Assembly (NCBI RefSeq): GCF_030272615.1
Contig: NC_081406.1
Span: forward strand, 113,055,783-113,119,782
DNA length: 64,000 nucleotides
Reading direction: 5' to 3'
DNA from: Cryptomeria japonica
Taxonomy: Eukaryota; Streptophyta; Pinopsida; Cupressales; Cupressaceae
Shown: piece after piece, positions 24,875 through 37,190 of the stretch
Numbering within the stretch: the first letter of the stretch is position 1
How the letters are laid out: each line of letters begins with the position of its first letter
Notes under the pieces: generated by a model
Databases searched by the model: none
What the model saw: the letters and a program-made list of their open reading frames with translations, nothing else
What the model was told of the DNA's origin: nothing
Program-made: the position numbers and the translations under genes

Positions 24875-26267
24875 TATTGGCATTTTGGCACTAAGTTGTC
24901 ATTGATGCCAACCAGTTGAGATTGCGCATGGAGGATGGTTGCTTGGTTAATGATGGAGAGGTGAAATGTTAAGATGTGCAACTGTTATAGGATGCTATAC
25001 TAGTCAATAGGAGAAGAACACTGTATTGGCAAAGGGTTTTACCGGTATGTGTTTGTCGGACCAATTGAGTATTGGGAGGCCATGTCTTGATCGGTGTGAT
25101 GCCATGTGAAGCTGAGGTGGCAAGTAGGATGTGGTTGGTGAAGCTTCATCTATAGGGTTAATAAAAAAGATATTTGCCATTAATGAATGAACCGCAGATC
25201 AAGGGATTGCATCAGACTAAATGTGGCTCGAGGAAGAAGGAATGATAGAGGAAGATCAGGGGAGTAGTTGGGGCCTAGATCAAAGCAAGAATATTAGATT
25301 GAATGAATACCTCGAGAAGGAAACAATAAAGGCATTAATAGCAGTTTGACAGATGTAGATCTATATAAAGGATCATGTTTCTCTTGTCTATAAAATGTAT
25401 CTTGAAGGCGCGAAAATGACAGAGATGAACAGATGGACATCAAGGTGATGAGATCTTGCAGGATTTGATTGGATTTAGTTTTCCTCATAGATGGTGAGGA
25501 AACCCTAACCATCAAAACTTTGAATTACTTCTTGGCGAGAAATTATCTAATAAAAAGGGGAACTATGGACAAAAGAAGAAGATGTTGTTGTGAAGATTGT
25601 GTTGAGGAGAGCAGTTAGAGTGAGCAAGGAGAAAACTTGAGAAGGGGTTTTGATCAAGTTACAGTATGAGTGAGAAAGAGAACTAGTGAGAGGATTCTAC
25701 TAGAAGATTCATAGTCAGGCAGTTGAGCCTAAATGGTAAGGAGTGGCAGAGTAGGCAACATCCTAGTGTGACATAGTGCATTGAGAGACTGTGTGTGAAA
25801 GGGAGAGAAAGATAACAAGAGTTAATTGATTCAAGAGTTGCAAAATTCATTTGCAACAAGAAGCCTTAATTGTACTCAAATAGTATTTCAATAGACATCA
25901 CCAAGTTGAAGCTTGGTATAGGCATTGGTTCTCCTTGGGTTGGTTCCCTAAAAGTGTAGGTGTTGATGCTCCTTGGGTTGGTGCCCTAAATCTTTGTAAA
26001 TCAGTGTTTTACCTGTGAGGCTGGATTTAAGCAGTAGTCTTCAGTAGCTTTTCTCACCAAGGTTTTTCCCATAATGGGTTTTCCTCATAAATCTGGTGTT
26101 GTGAGTTTCTTGTGTGTGTATGGTCACTTTGGTTTTCTTTCCTGTATTGCCGGTTTGACTATTTAAGTGTCTAATTACATAATTGATATTCTCCAATAAG
26201 ATCAAAAAAGGAATAACTTAGGAACCACTAATTCACCCCCCCTCTCAGTACTACTCTGTGTTCAACA
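24875..26267 (+). repeat. 5' LTR of element B
   Basis: 1393 bp, from tattggcattttggcac (TG start mutated) to ctgtgttcaaca. It is closely similar to 31801-33192. A TATATAAA box lies at 25372-25379. Confidence 0.9.
25372..25379 (+). promoter_or_regulatory. Putative TATA box of element B LTR
   Basis: TATATAAA followed by ggatc, conserved at 32288-32295 in the 3' LTR. Confidence 0.45.
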
Positions 26268-26269
26268 AT

Positions 26270-26282
26270 TGGTATCAGAGCG
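26270..26282 (+). other. Primer-binding site of element B
   Basis: tggtatcagagcg, two bases after the LTR end; complementary to initiator Met tRNA. Confidence 0.85.
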
Positions 26283-26332
26283 AAGTTCCCAGTTATCTCT
26301 AAACCTTGGGTAGATTCTGGACTTTGAGCATA

Positions 26333-28382
26333 ATGGCAAGAAGTGAGTCTGCTTCCTCTAGAGCCCCCATGTTTGATGGATCTAACTATGCCTTCTGGAG
26401 CAGAAGAATGGAGACATATATTTCATCTCTTAGATTTGATTTATGGATGTCAGTCAAGAATGGGTATGTCGTTCCTAATACTCCTTCTAGTGATCTGGAT
26501 GCAAAGAAGGAGTATGAAAATAATACAAAGGCTAAACATGTCATCTTGAGTGGACTATTTGATAATGAATTTGTCAAAGTCATGCACTGCATTTCAGCAA
26601 AGGAAACATGGGACAAGTTGTAGAGGTTGTTTGAGGGAGATGCAAAGGTCAAGGAAGCCAAACTGCAAACTCTAAGGAGCCAACTTGAAAGTATCAAAAT
26701 GAAAGATGATGAGAAAATTGCAGATTACCTTCACAACTTTGATGAAACTATGAATACTATTCAAGGACTTGGTGAAGAGATTGCAAATGAAATTCTTGTC
26801 AAAAAGATACTTAGATCTCTCACTCCCAAATATGATACTAAAGTGTCAGCCATAGAAGAAGCCAAGGATCTGAAGACTTTTACTATGGATGAACTATTTG
26901 GTTCCTTGATAGCCTATGAGAGGAGAACAACTGGTGAGACTTCCTCAAGAAAAGAAGTTTCTTTCAACACCACCAAAAAGGGGAAAGACATTGTTACTCA
27001 TAAAGAATCCAATGAAGACTCTGATGCTGAAGTAGCAAAATTTGTTAGGAAGCTCAAAAGAGGATCAGGACAATACAAAGGAAAGCTACCACTTAAGTTC
27101 TTCAACTATGGGAAGGCAGGACACTTTTCTGCAAGCTATCCTTACAAAGAAACCGGTGGATATGAGTCAAGAGAGTTTAGAAGATCTATCGGCAAAGATA
27201 GAGAAAGGAATGACTACCAGCAAGGAAGAAGAGACTACCGGAACTAAAACAACTTATATACCATTGAGTATGATACAACAGATGACAAGGATGCATTAGA
27301 AGATGAGGACCATGAGAACCACAGAAAAGTAAATCTTTTCATGGCATTTGATAGACTTGCTATTGAAGATGAGGAAGAAGAGGATGTTGAGGCTGAAGTG
27401 GATTTGGAGAGTGAACTTATCAGTGCACTTGAATAATTAAGTAAAACAATAATAGAACTCAAGAGAGTTAAGCTTGTTGCAGTAGATGAACAAGATCTCT
27501 TGAAGCAGTCTCTAGAAGAATCCGGTCAAATCATATCTGACTTGAAGCTGTAGCTAGAAGAAACTAAGAAGATCGGTGAAGCTACAACCCTTGACTTGAC
27601 AAAGAAAGAAAAGGAGCATCAAGAGATGGAATTAGAAATAACAAAGCTCAGAAAGGATCTTGAAGAAAGCAAGGAAAAAATAAAAATAAGAAGCAAGTAT
27701 GAAGGCAGCACTAAAGATTTGGATAAGATGTTAAGCAAACAAAAGCAATCCAAAGACGCAGGTGGCTTAGGCTTTGATATTGGTCAAGGATCAACCCACA
27801 AAGGTAAATTTGACAAAGAGATAATGTTAACTTCTTCAATTGAAGGTGAAGAAAAGAAGACATTCATTGTAGGCAAGGAAACCAGCAAAAAGACATATGT
27901 TGATGCTGTTAGAAATTGACATCCAATCCGGTATACAAAAATGAACCGAAGGTAACATTTCATGCACAAATTTGCAAATCCAAGGAGGAATGCCAGGATT
28001 GACCAGATTCAACAACATGAATGGAATACCCCCAATGAAGTAGTTCCATTCAGGACCAAGACAACACGACCGATATGTGTCAAATCTTCATAGTTATTGT
28101 TACGAGTGTAATAAATTTGGGCACAAAAAAGCTGACTGTAGGTTAAAGAATAAACCTTCTATGGATTTTGAAAGTAGAAATTCATTTAATGCACTCCTAT
28201 ATATGAATGTTTTTTTCTATTAGTGTAATGGATATGGACATAAGAGTTTTGATTGTAGGAAGAACCAATCGATATCCTACAATAGCATTAAGGATGCTTC
28301 CTTTGTTGAAAACATAAAATGCTATAACTATCAAGGATGTGGACACATAGCCAAATTATGCAGAAACAAGAAGATCAAGAAA
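26333..28382 (+). pseudogene. Element B gag with coiled-coil extension and zinc-knuckle array
   Basis: The start ATG at 26333 begins MARSESASS, followed by the copia gag motif FDGSNYAFWSRRMETYI. One frame runs to 27919 with internal stops at 26621, 27245, about 27434 and about 27551. A first, degraded knuckle (FNYGKAGHFSASYPYK, cysteines lost) lies near 27100. Unlike a minimal copia gag, a long acidic then coiled-coil region (27250-27910) follows, ending GGLGFDIGQGS. After a frameshift near 27920-28090 come three knuckle-like motifs (CYECNKFGHKKADC, CNGYGHKSFDC, CYNYQGCGHIAKLC). Gag would build the virus-like particle. The C-terminal module resembles ORF1 of elements D and E. Confidence 0.85.
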
Positions 28383-31300
28383 GTGAAGGAAAATCTTGAT
28401 CAAAGATCAGTATCTAAACCTGAGCAGAATACAGGAGCTGACAACAAGAAGGAAATCAAACCGATTTGGGTTGAGAAAGAAAGGGAAAATGCAAAATCAA
28501 GTCTCATAGTGCAGACTACCTTGCATGCTGAAAGGAAAAATCTATGGGTGGTAGATAGTGATTTCTCAAACCATATGACTGGTGACAAAAGAAAATTCAT
28601 TAATCTTGAAGATTGGAATGGTGGTTCGGTAAGGTTTGGAGACAATTCCTCCATCAAAATAAAGGGAAAAGGAACACTAAGCATTGATGGAAAACTAAAG
28701 GCACATGATGTATATTATGTGGAAGGCCTCAAACATAATCTATTGAGTGTGAGTCAGATGTGCAACAAAGGTTACAAATTCACCTTTGACTCAATTGGTT
28801 GTTAGATAAAGAAAGACAATGCTGGTAAAGTTGTGGTAGAAGGAAAGAGAACTGATGGAAATGTTTATAATATGAAGGAATGCTATGAGTCCCAATGTAT
28901 GTTAGGAAAAGTAGATGAAAGTTGGTTGTGGCACGGAAGATTAGGCCACATAAATTTTGATAACTTAGTTGTAGTAAGCAAAAAGGGGTGTGTGAGGAAT
29001 ATTCCACCCATCATCAAACCAATAAACACTTTTTGTGATGAATGTTTAAAAGGCAAGCACACAAGAGTAAGTTTCAGGACAAAAGAGAACACCTAAAATC
29101 CACTTGAAATTGTGCATATAGATCTATGTGGTCCAACTAGAACAAGAGAACTTGCCGGGGAAAGATAATTTATTCTCTTCATAGATGATTGCTCAAGGAT
29201 GGCATGGGTCACCTTTCTACAAGATAAATTACAAGAATTTGAAAGATTCAAGATCTTTCGGAAGTTGGTGGAAAAGGAAAGTTGGTACAAATTAAAATGT
29301 CTAAGATTAGACAAGGGTGGAGAGTTCATATCAAATGAATTTGAAGATCATTGTGAAAAACATGCAATTAGAAGGCAATACTTTGCTCCTAGAACACCAC
29401 AACAAAATTGTATGGTAGAAAGGAAGAACAGGACAGTCAAGGAGATGGCCAGAACTATGTTGAATGAGGCCAATCTATTGGATACCTATTGGAAAGAGGC
29501 TATTCATACTGCTACATATACCTTGAACCAGATTCAGTTAAGAACAAACAACAAGATGACACCTTATGAATTATGGTATGACCAAAAACCATCAGTCAAA
29601 TATTTCAAAGTTTTTGGAAGCAAATGCTTCATTAAGAAAGATATGGATGTTTGGGAAGCTTTAACTCTACAAGTGATGAAGGGATCTTCCTTGATTACTC
29701 ATCAAACAGTAAGACCTACAAATGCTACATTAAAAGACTAAGAAGAATTGTTGAAAGTGTGCATGTAAGAGTTGATGAGGATATGCACAAATGATGTCAA
29801 CCACACATTCATCGATATGATGACTCCAATGGTGAAAATATTGAAGTTCAGTCTGACACTAAACCAGAGGTAGCACCTTAGAAGGTTCCCAACCGATATG
29901 TACAGTTGAATCATCTGGAAGAGAAAATTCTGGGAAATAAGAGTGATGGTGTGCAGACTAGAAGAAGACTTGCCCAAAATGATGAACAAGTCAACCTATG
30001 CCTCATGACTGAAGTTGAACCCAAAAATTTCACTGAGGCTAGCAAGAGACAAGAATGGATGGATGCCATAGAAGAAGAAATGCACAAGATTGAGAAGAAC
30101 TGCACAAGATTGAGAAGAACAAGACCTGGTAATTAGTCCCTAGACTGGAAGACAAGAAGAGACAAGAATGGATGGATGCCATGGAAGAAGAAATGCACAA
30201 GATTGAGAAGAACAAGACTTGGTAATTAGTCCCTAGATTGGAAGACAAGAACATCATTGGCACAAAGTGGGTCTACCAGAACAAAATGAATGAAGAAGGT
30301 AAGGTTGTGAGGCATAAAGCTAGACTAGTGTGCAAAGGATACTCTCAGGTAGAAGGGATTGACTTTGAAGAAACATTTGCACCGGTGGCTAGATTAGAAG
30401 CAATTAGGATGTTTCTAGCTTACTCTGCCTACAAGGGCTACAAAGTGTACCAAATAGATGTAAAATCTACTTTTGTAAATGGAAGTTTAGAAGAAGAAGT
30501 ATACATGGAGCAGCCGGAAGGATTTCTATTGCATGATGATGAAACATGTGTATGTTGGTTAAATAAAGCTATGTATGGTTTAAAGCAAGCCCCCAGAGCA
30601 TGGTATTCAAGATTAGATCTATATCTAAAGGAGAAAGGATTCAAAAAGGGAAGTGCTGCTAGCAATTTGTACAGAAGGAAAGATGGGAATCACATGATTA
30701 TTGTGGTTGTGCATGTGGGACATCATCTTTGGTGGAAACAAGGATACTCTCTTCAAAGAGTTTGTTGATCAGATGCAGTCAGAATTTGAGATGTCAATTC
30801 TTGGTGAATTGACTTACTTCCTTGGCTTGCAGATATTATAGAAAGATAAAGGAATCTTTATCTCACAAGTTAAGTATGCAAAGGAGATGCTGAAGAAATT
30901 CCAACTGGAAGATTGCAAACTAGTAAGTACTCCCATGGTGATTGGCAGCAAATTGAGTAAGAATGATGAATCACCGGTAGTGGATCAGACTTTGTACAAA
31001 TACATGATAGGCACTCTACTATATCTAACTACTTCAAGACTAGATATTGTTCAGGCAGTATGCATGGTGGCCAAATTTCAAGATGCACCAAAGCAGTCAC
31101 ACATGAATGTTGTTAGCAGAATTTTTAGGTATCTACGAGGAACACTTATCTATGGTTTGTGGTATCCTAATCAAGGAAATTTTATTTTGGAAGCATACAC
31201 TGATGCTGACTGGGCTAGATGCATTGATGACAGAAAGAGCACAAGCGGTGGTGCATTCTTTCTGGGAGACTGGTTGGTCTCATGGCATAGCAAGAAGTAG

Positions 31301-31657
31301 GACTCAGTCTCCCTATCTACTACTGAAGCTGAGTACATTACTGTTGCTACATGTTTCTCTTAGGTGCTTTGGATGAAGAAAAATCTCAAATATATCTAAG
31401 TGGACATCACTGATCCCATTCTTATCCGGTGTGACAATTCGAGTGAAATCAACATAGCAAATAATCATGTCATGCATTCTAGAACAAAACACATAGCAAT
31501 CAAATACCACTTCCTCAGAGAGAAGGTTGAAGGAAAAGAGGTAAGAATGGACTATGTTCCTACTGATGAACAAGTAGCAAACATTTTCACCAAACCACTA
31601 CTGATAAGCACATTTGAGTACCTCTGACACAAGTTGGGAGTTGTATCATATGCCTAG
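28383..31657 (+). pseudogene. Element B pol: protease, integrase, reverse transcriptase, RNase H
   Basis: The protease lies at about 28535-28800, with catalytic site VVDSD instead of DSG, then HMTGDK and GLKHNLLSVSQM. The integrase zinc region (WHGRLGHINF ... CDECLKGK) is at about 28920-29060. The core follows, with HIDLCGP, CLRLDKGGEF and VERKNRT carrying the D, D, E residues, to 29741. RT starts near 29906. It contains a 93 bp in-frame tandem duplication and a 20 bp duplication at 30044-30249, then [23 protein letters not shown] and [12 protein letters not shown]. The YVDD box is disrupted by a one-base insertion near 30715. RNase H (about 30990-31600) shows TDADWA, DDRKSTSGG and CDNSS. Stops at 28803, 29094 and 29166 and several frame changes make it inactive. 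Confidence 0.88.
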
Positions 31658-31672
31658 GAAGGTTTATGTGGC

Positions 31673-31800
31673 TCAGGGGGAGCATCGTATGGATCAAAGG
31701 GGGAGTGCACAAGTACCCTTTGTCATTATGTCAAAGGGGGAGAAATGTATCGGTATGGAGTGGACTATGAGAAGTTGACATCAATGCCAAAGGGGGAGAT
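31673..31800 (+). other. Multiple polypurine tracts upstream of element B 3' LTR
   Basis: Four PPT-like tracts occur: tcagggggagc at 31673, aaagggggagtg at 31696, aaagggggagaa at 31733 and the terminal aaagggggagat at 31789-31800, followed by LTR start tgttga. Multiplied PPTs are a known trait of the Sirevirus lineage. Confidence 0.75.
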
Positions 31801-33192
31801 TGTTGACATTTTGGCACTAAGTTGTCATTGATGTCAACCGGTGGAGATTGTGCATGGAGGATGGTTGCTTGGTTAATGATGAAGAGGCAGAATGTTAAGA
31901 TGTGCAACTAGTACAGGATTCTATACCAGTCAAGAGAAGAAGAACACTCTACTGGCAAAAGGTTTTACTGATATGTGTTTGCCAGATCAACTGAGTATTG
32001 GGAGGTCTTGTCTTGATCGGTGTGATGTTGTGTGAATCTGAGGTGGCAAGAAAGGTGTGGTTGGTGAAGCTTCATCCACATGGTTAATGAAACATATATT
32101 CGCCATTAATGAAGGAACCACAAATCAAGGGATTGCATCAAACTAAATGTTGCTCGAGGAAGAAGGAATGACAGAGGAAGATTAGGGGAGTAGTTGGTGC
32201 CTAGATCGAAGCAAGAAGATTGGATTGAATGAATACCTCAAGAAGGAAACAACAGAGGCATTAATAGTAGTTTAATAGATGTAGATATATATAAAGGATC
32301 GTGTTTCCCTTATCTGTAAAACATATCTTAAAAGGCATGAAAATGATGGAGATGAACAGATGGACATCAAGGTGATCAGATCTTGCAAGATCTGATTGGA
32401 TTTGGTTTGCCTCGTAGATGGTGAGGAAACCCTAACTGTCAAAACTTTGAATTACTTCTTGGCAAGAAATCATCTGATAAAAAGGGGGAACTATGGACAG
32501 AAGAAGAAGATGCTATTGTGAAGATTGTGTCGAGAAGAGCAGATAGAGTGAGCAAGGAGAAAAATTGAGAAGGGGTTCCGATCAAGTTACAATGTGAGTG
32601 AGAAAGAAAACCAGTGAGAGGATTCTACCGGGAGGTTCATAGTTAGGCAGTTGAGCCTAACTGGTAAGGAGTGGTAGAGCAGGCAACATCCTAGTGTGAC
32701 ACAGTGCATTGAGAGACTGTGTGTGAAAGGGAGAGAAAGATAACAAGAGTTAATTGATTCAAGAGTTGCAAAATTTATTTGCAACAAGAAGCCTTAATTG
32801 TACTCAAATAGTATTTCAATAAACATCACCAAGTTGAAGCTTGGTATAAGGGTTGGTTCTCCTTGGGTTGGTTCCCTAAAAGTGTAGGGTTTGATGCTCC
32901 TTGGGTTGGTTCCCTAAATCTTTGTAAATCAGTGTTTTACTTGTGAGGCTGGATTGAAGCAGTAATCTTCAGCAACTTTTCTCACCGAGGTTTTTCCCAT
33001 ATTGGGTTTTCCTCATAAATTTGGTGTTGTGAGTTTCTTGTGTGTATGGTCACTTTGGTTTTCTTTCCTGCATTGCCGGTTTGACTGTTTAAGTGTCTAA
33101 GTACATAATTGATATTCTCCAATTAGATCAAAAAAGGAATAACTTAGGAACCATTGATTCACCCCCCTCTCAATGGTACTATGTGTTCAATA
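31801..33192 (+). repeat. 3' LTR of element B
   Basis: 1392 bp, from tgttgacattttggcac to tgtgttcaata, followed by gtatc. Confidence 0.9.
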
Positions 33193-33978
33193 GTATCTCA
33201 TTTATGAAGTATAGCATTAAACAGACAATGAGATTCCCAAACCTAAAAGTTCCTTTCTTTGAACCCTTAATTTTGCCAAGATTCAACATTAGTTCACTTC
33301 TCAGCCATTCACATAAATAATATTTTACATCATTCCTTAGCATTTGATGTGCATCATGGATATATGAACTGGCAACAGAGTTCAATTGACTAGATTGAAT
33401 TACCTTGTAACCGATTATCATGATTGCAAACTTCACATCTATGTCCTTGATGGTGTTGATCCTTATTTATCTTCCATCATGGGTTGCATCGATGAGCTTC
33501 TCAACCTCAGTGTTGGAGATCTTCTTTCTAGGTTCTTGTCCCACTTTAGGTAAGTCGGTGACTACCTAAATAACGTCCTTGGTGATCATGTAGGGTTGAT
33601 CCAGATAAATGAACTCATTATGGACCCTGCTCAGAACATATCTACTCACTTCATCCTTGAATTCTAGTATGTATAGGATACCGATTAACCCTATATCTTT
33701 GATGATGTTATATTTTGGCTTGATTGTTCCAAATCTTAGTATCACATATTGATACACGCCCTTTATCTTCTCAATACCTAGATCTTCCAAGGTGTAGTGA
33801 ATATATGCCCTTACATCTTCTACATACATTACAGCGTTAGGAACCCTTGAGAATGCTCCCATAGAGTCTTTCTTCTTGGCTATCATGGGAAATTCCTTGA
33901 AAAAGGTCGTAGCCTATCCTTTAATTCAACAACGGTGGGATTTGCAATGAAAATAGGAGCAGATGATCCAGATGCCAT
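33193..33978 (-). pseudogene. Element D ORF2, N-terminal third (unknown function)
   Basis: ORF2 probably starts at the ATG whose first base is 33978 (MASGSSAPIF). After a one-base frame change near 33890 it continues through FSRVPNAVMYVEDVRAYIHY, TLEDLG and VSRYVLSRVHNEF, and later GTFRFGNLIVCLMLYF, up to the B insertion. Element E has the counterparts PSGVLLVEYICSYIH, KLEEIGDKF, VRYVLRRVHDQF and SFIYGSLLVFIFFYV in the same order. The segment is largely hydrophobic/alpha-helical in composition but has no clear signal peptide. No known family is recognised with confidence. The frame joins that at 24874 when B and one duplication are removed. Confidence 0.68.
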
Positions 33979-34354
33979 TTAATAGAAATACTTGGAAATG
34001 ATCGCTTGTTTGAAGATTCGATTGCTTCTCAGATAGTTGCTGGAAATCCTTTCAGAATGCCTTTTCTCTCTCTTAATCACCTGAGATTTTCCTTTACTTT
34101 GCTGTGGTTTCTTGAATGCTGGGTGAGTGAAAATGAATTCACTTTCCCCTTTTATTACCGAGTAAACTCTAATCCTTCACTATCATAAATGCTTAGTGAT
34201 GTACCCTACCAGATGCTGGTTTCATAGTTTTATTTCGGGTAAACCTTCATCAATGATTAACACAACTCTCCAGATCTCTTTTGCATCTATCCAGATCTTA
34301 TCTAGGGAATATGCAAGATTTGCAATGAATTTTCCAACCCCTAAGGCATATGCC
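33979..34354 (-). other. Spacer between ORF1 and ORF2 of element D
   Basis: About 375 bp after the ORF1 stop. It contains short remnants only; no independent gene is seen. Confidence 0.5.
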
Positions 34355-35543
34355 TTAGTTACTGGTTGAATTTCCTGCCAGTGGAGGAATGCTTTGTTCT
34401 ACTAATTGAGTTACTAGCATAGTTACATCTCCACTTGGTTCATCAGACTTTCTAACCCGTCTCTTGGTGTGATCTTGTTGTATTTCATCTACCTTCTGCT
34501 TTCCTTTCTCATTTGCTTTATCATTTCTAACCGGTTTAGTCTTCCTTCTACAGTACTTAGCAATATGACCTATTTTATTGCATGCATAACATGTATCATT
34601 GTTCTTTTGAATTGCTTTAATATATCTGGTGTCATTCCTTGACCTACATTGATTATCCAAATGGCCAAACTTTCCACATGCATGACATTCAATATTTATT
34701 CTATAGTCTTCTAACTTATGACCATATTTCTTGCAATTTGTGCATTGACTGGGAACATAATTGTAGTTTTGATTTTCTCTATTTCTACATTATTTAGCCA
34801 TATTCCCAAATTTATTACAAATAAAGCATCTACCATTGAATTTCTAAGCATTAGATTGCCTTACCAGTTTCCTCTGTTCTGATGGGTTCTGTATACCGAT
34901 TGTCTAATCTTTATTTGTAGTACCAGAGCTTCCACCTTGTACAAATCCAAGTCCTCTAGAATCATCACTCTACCTTTGTCTTTTCAATAAGCCATCCAAT
35001 TGTGCATCACTAATCCTAAATTTTCCTTTATACTCACTTGCAATATTTAGATCATCTCTTAAATTTATTATTTGTCTTTCAAGGTCTTGTTCATTAATCT
35101 AGGATTGCACCAAATTATTTTTCAACATATCATTCTCGTGACCCAATCTATTGCATTCTTCAGATTTGTTCTTCAGAGATATAGCAAGATTTTCTTCCTT
35201 CTTCTTTCTGTCCTCAATATATTTTGACATCCTCATAGTTAGGTCTTGCATTTCATTTTGCATGAGCATGTTTGCTTGACTCAGTTTCTGAATGTTCCTT
35301 GAGTGCATTTTCATCATCCTATTTTTGCAAAATTTCTTTTCTCCTTGCTTGAGATGATGATAACCTTTCTTGCAGGACAAGAATGAATTCATTAGAAGAA
35401 TTCAATTCATCTTGTATTTTTAATTTCTTCATCCTTTTAGCATCATAATCCTCAAGTACCATCTCAAGTTGCTTTTCCATAGACATGTTTAATGATTGAG
35501 GTTTCAGGATCTTCCTCAAACTGTTAAACTTTTTCTGAGGCAC
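34355..35543 (-). pseudogene. Element D ORF1: coiled coil plus zinc-knuckle array (gag-like)
   Basis: The first ATG (first base 35543) lies three bases before the PBS in reading direction. The N-terminal half (35543-35050) is rich in E/K/L heptads (MEKQLEMVLEDYDAKRMKKL, QDLTMRMSKYIEDRKKKEEN), indicating a coiled coil. Then comes RGLGFVQGGSS, close to the GGLGFDIGQGS of B gag. Four knuckles follow: CFICNKFGN (degraded), CTNCKKYGHKLEDY (last Cys lost), CHACGKFGHLDNQC and CYACNKIGHIAKYC (both intact CX2CX4HX4C). The tail is basic. At about 396 codons it lacks the N-terminal copia gag core, so it may be a derived gag or an RNA-binding accessory protein. Several frame changes and stops are present. 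Confidence 0.75.
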
Positions 35544-35545
35544 CT

Positions 35546-35558
35546 GGCTCTGATACTA
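35546..35558 (-). other. Primer-binding site of element D
   Basis: On the minus strand it reads TAGTATCAGAGCC, one base from the initiator-Met consensus, beside the LTR at 35561. Confidence 0.8.
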
Positions 35559-35560
35559 AT

Positions 35561-36506
35561 TGTTGAGATCCAAGAACACTGAGAGGGGGGGTGAATCAAT
35601 GTTTTCCTGTATAATAGGATTTTATCCTTTTATAACACACACATATAAACTAGTAAATGAATAAACACATAATTTTAAGCAAATAAACCATCCACATGAA
35701 TGAACACCATAACACATAAAATTTATACATGGAAAAACTCAAAGAGGAAAAACCATGGTGGGATTTGTGACCCACAATATGAACTCACTGGCCATATGAA
35801 AGATATTACATAGATAGGGGGCTTGCACATGCAAGAAGTCACACTGCCTAGAGCACACTGCTCATCACAAAAGAGTCTCACTAACTACAAGATTTTTCTA
35901 CTATAAAATAATAATAATGAACTCACAAAATGTATCTGTAATACCAAAAAGAGTTCTGGTTATAACTTTGCTCTGTACCGATTCATAAACCCTGAACACT
36001 TCTATCGGTATCTCCTTTCCTCCAAGAATGCTTTATAAACCATCTACATATCATTGTATGATATAACATTCACATACAAATGATCTACACACATATCCTT
36101 CTCATTACATAGTTCTATTGTCTTATCATTTATTCTCCTATCCCATCCTCATATTGCTTCTACATATTACATCATATCATAATGACCTAACAAACTGACC
36201 TATATATTGTTTACAAATAATATGCCTTATGTTAGCTTACAATACATTACAAAGATATACAATGTCGGCCTTATACAATAATTACAAAATGATTTTGCAA
36301 ATAAAATTTCGTTGACTGATGTTGGCTTCACTGAAGTGCTGGATGTCAGTGTTGGTGCCGGTGTCGGTATCGATGCTGGTTGTAACCTTGGATACACAAT
36401 GTCGATGTCTGTTGATGAATGCCTCCTAATGCCGATATATGACTTCTATAGAATCTTTTTGCCATCAATGACAACATATGAATCCAATGAGTGTCAATTT
36501 CCAACA
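35561..36506 (-). repeat. 5' LTR of element D
   Basis: 946 bp; plus-strand ends tgttgagatccaag and caatttccaaca. It is more similar to the fragment at 37191-37634 than to its own partner LTR at 21319. Confidence 0.88.
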
Positions 36507-36542
36507 TAGTTAACATCAAGTTGAACTGGCAATCAAGTGGCA
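36507..36542 (+). repeat. Duplicated 36-bp flank from element E 5' LTR
   Basis: The stretch starting tagttaacatcaagttg is repeated at 37635-37670, where E's LTR continues. It marks a local duplication after D inserted. Confidence 0.75.
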
Positions 36543-37190
36543 CCAGCACATAAGATGTACACCAGCACTGGCATAGAAGATGTACACTAGCACAGAAAAG
36601 AACATGTATACCGACACTGAGGCCGACAAGATTTTTGATATGTAATATTTTGTTTATTATTATAAGCTGACTTGGCAAATTGTAAAATGACTCTTGTATA
36701 TAAAAGAGATCATTGTAGACATTTGTAACATATGGATAGGAAACATAAATAAATTATAAGGCAAACCTAATGTACAAATTGTAGGTCAAGGGTATATGTA
36801 AAGAACAGAGAAAGAACCGATACTGAATCTAGCATTGAAGATGATATTATAAAGCAGTACAGAATATTGGATTTGTGTAAATCCTCATTGTAAGTCAGTG
36901 TGACTTCTTATTGAGCAGTGAGCTCTAGGCAGTTGGCCTTCTTGCATGTGCAGGCCCCTATTGTAAGTAATATTCTCTTATTGGCCAATAAGTGAATATT
37001 GTGGGTCACAAATCCCACTGAGGTTTTTCCCACACCGGGTTTCCTTGTTAAACATCTTTTGTTATGGTGTTCTTTTCATGTGGATGTTTTTGATTCTATT
37101 ATTTGCATTTATTCTTGCATACTGGTATACTGTTACTTTATGTTCTGTATTGATTCACCCCCCCTCTCAGTATCTATGGGAACCCTAACA
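36543..37190 (+). repeat. 5'-truncated LTR of family H
   Basis: It matches the antisense solo LTR at 13503-14301 (GAGGCCGACAAGA, TATAAGCTGAC, TGGATTTGTGTAAATCC region, TTGGCCTTC) and ends cccccctctcagtatc then aaccctaaca. The U3 start is missing. A TATATAAA box lies at 36697-36704. No internal region follows. Confidence 0.72.

Larger units (their letters stand above)
24875..33192 (+). mobile_element. Element B: Ty1/copia retrotransposon, inactive full-length copy
   Basis: This 8.3 kb element has LTRs at 24875-26267 and 31801-33192 and duplications gtagc (24870-24874) and gtatc (33193-33197, one mismatch). It has an initiator-Met PBS at 26270 and gag, protease, integrase, RT and RNase H in copia order. 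An extended coiled-coil gag with extra zinc knuckles and several PPT-like tracts before the 3' LTR recall the Sirevirus/Maximus lineage. It lies antisense in ORF2 of element D, and D's frame is continuous once B and one duplication are removed. Confidence 0.9.
21319..36506 (-). mobile_element. Element D: non-autonomous copia-like LTR retrotransposon with ORF1 and ORF2
   Basis: This minus-strand element has LTRs at 21319-22230 and 35561-36506 and duplications cagtt (21314-21318) and tagtt (36507-36511). Transcription runs right to left: PBS at 35546-35558, ORF1 at 35543-34355, ORF2 from 33978 to about 22480, polypurine tract at 22231-22243. Copia B (24875-33192) splits ORF2. Without B the element is 6.87 kb. 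It has no protease, integrase, RT or RNase H of its own. ORF order and content match element E, so D and E form one family of non-autonomous elements. Confidence 0.88.
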
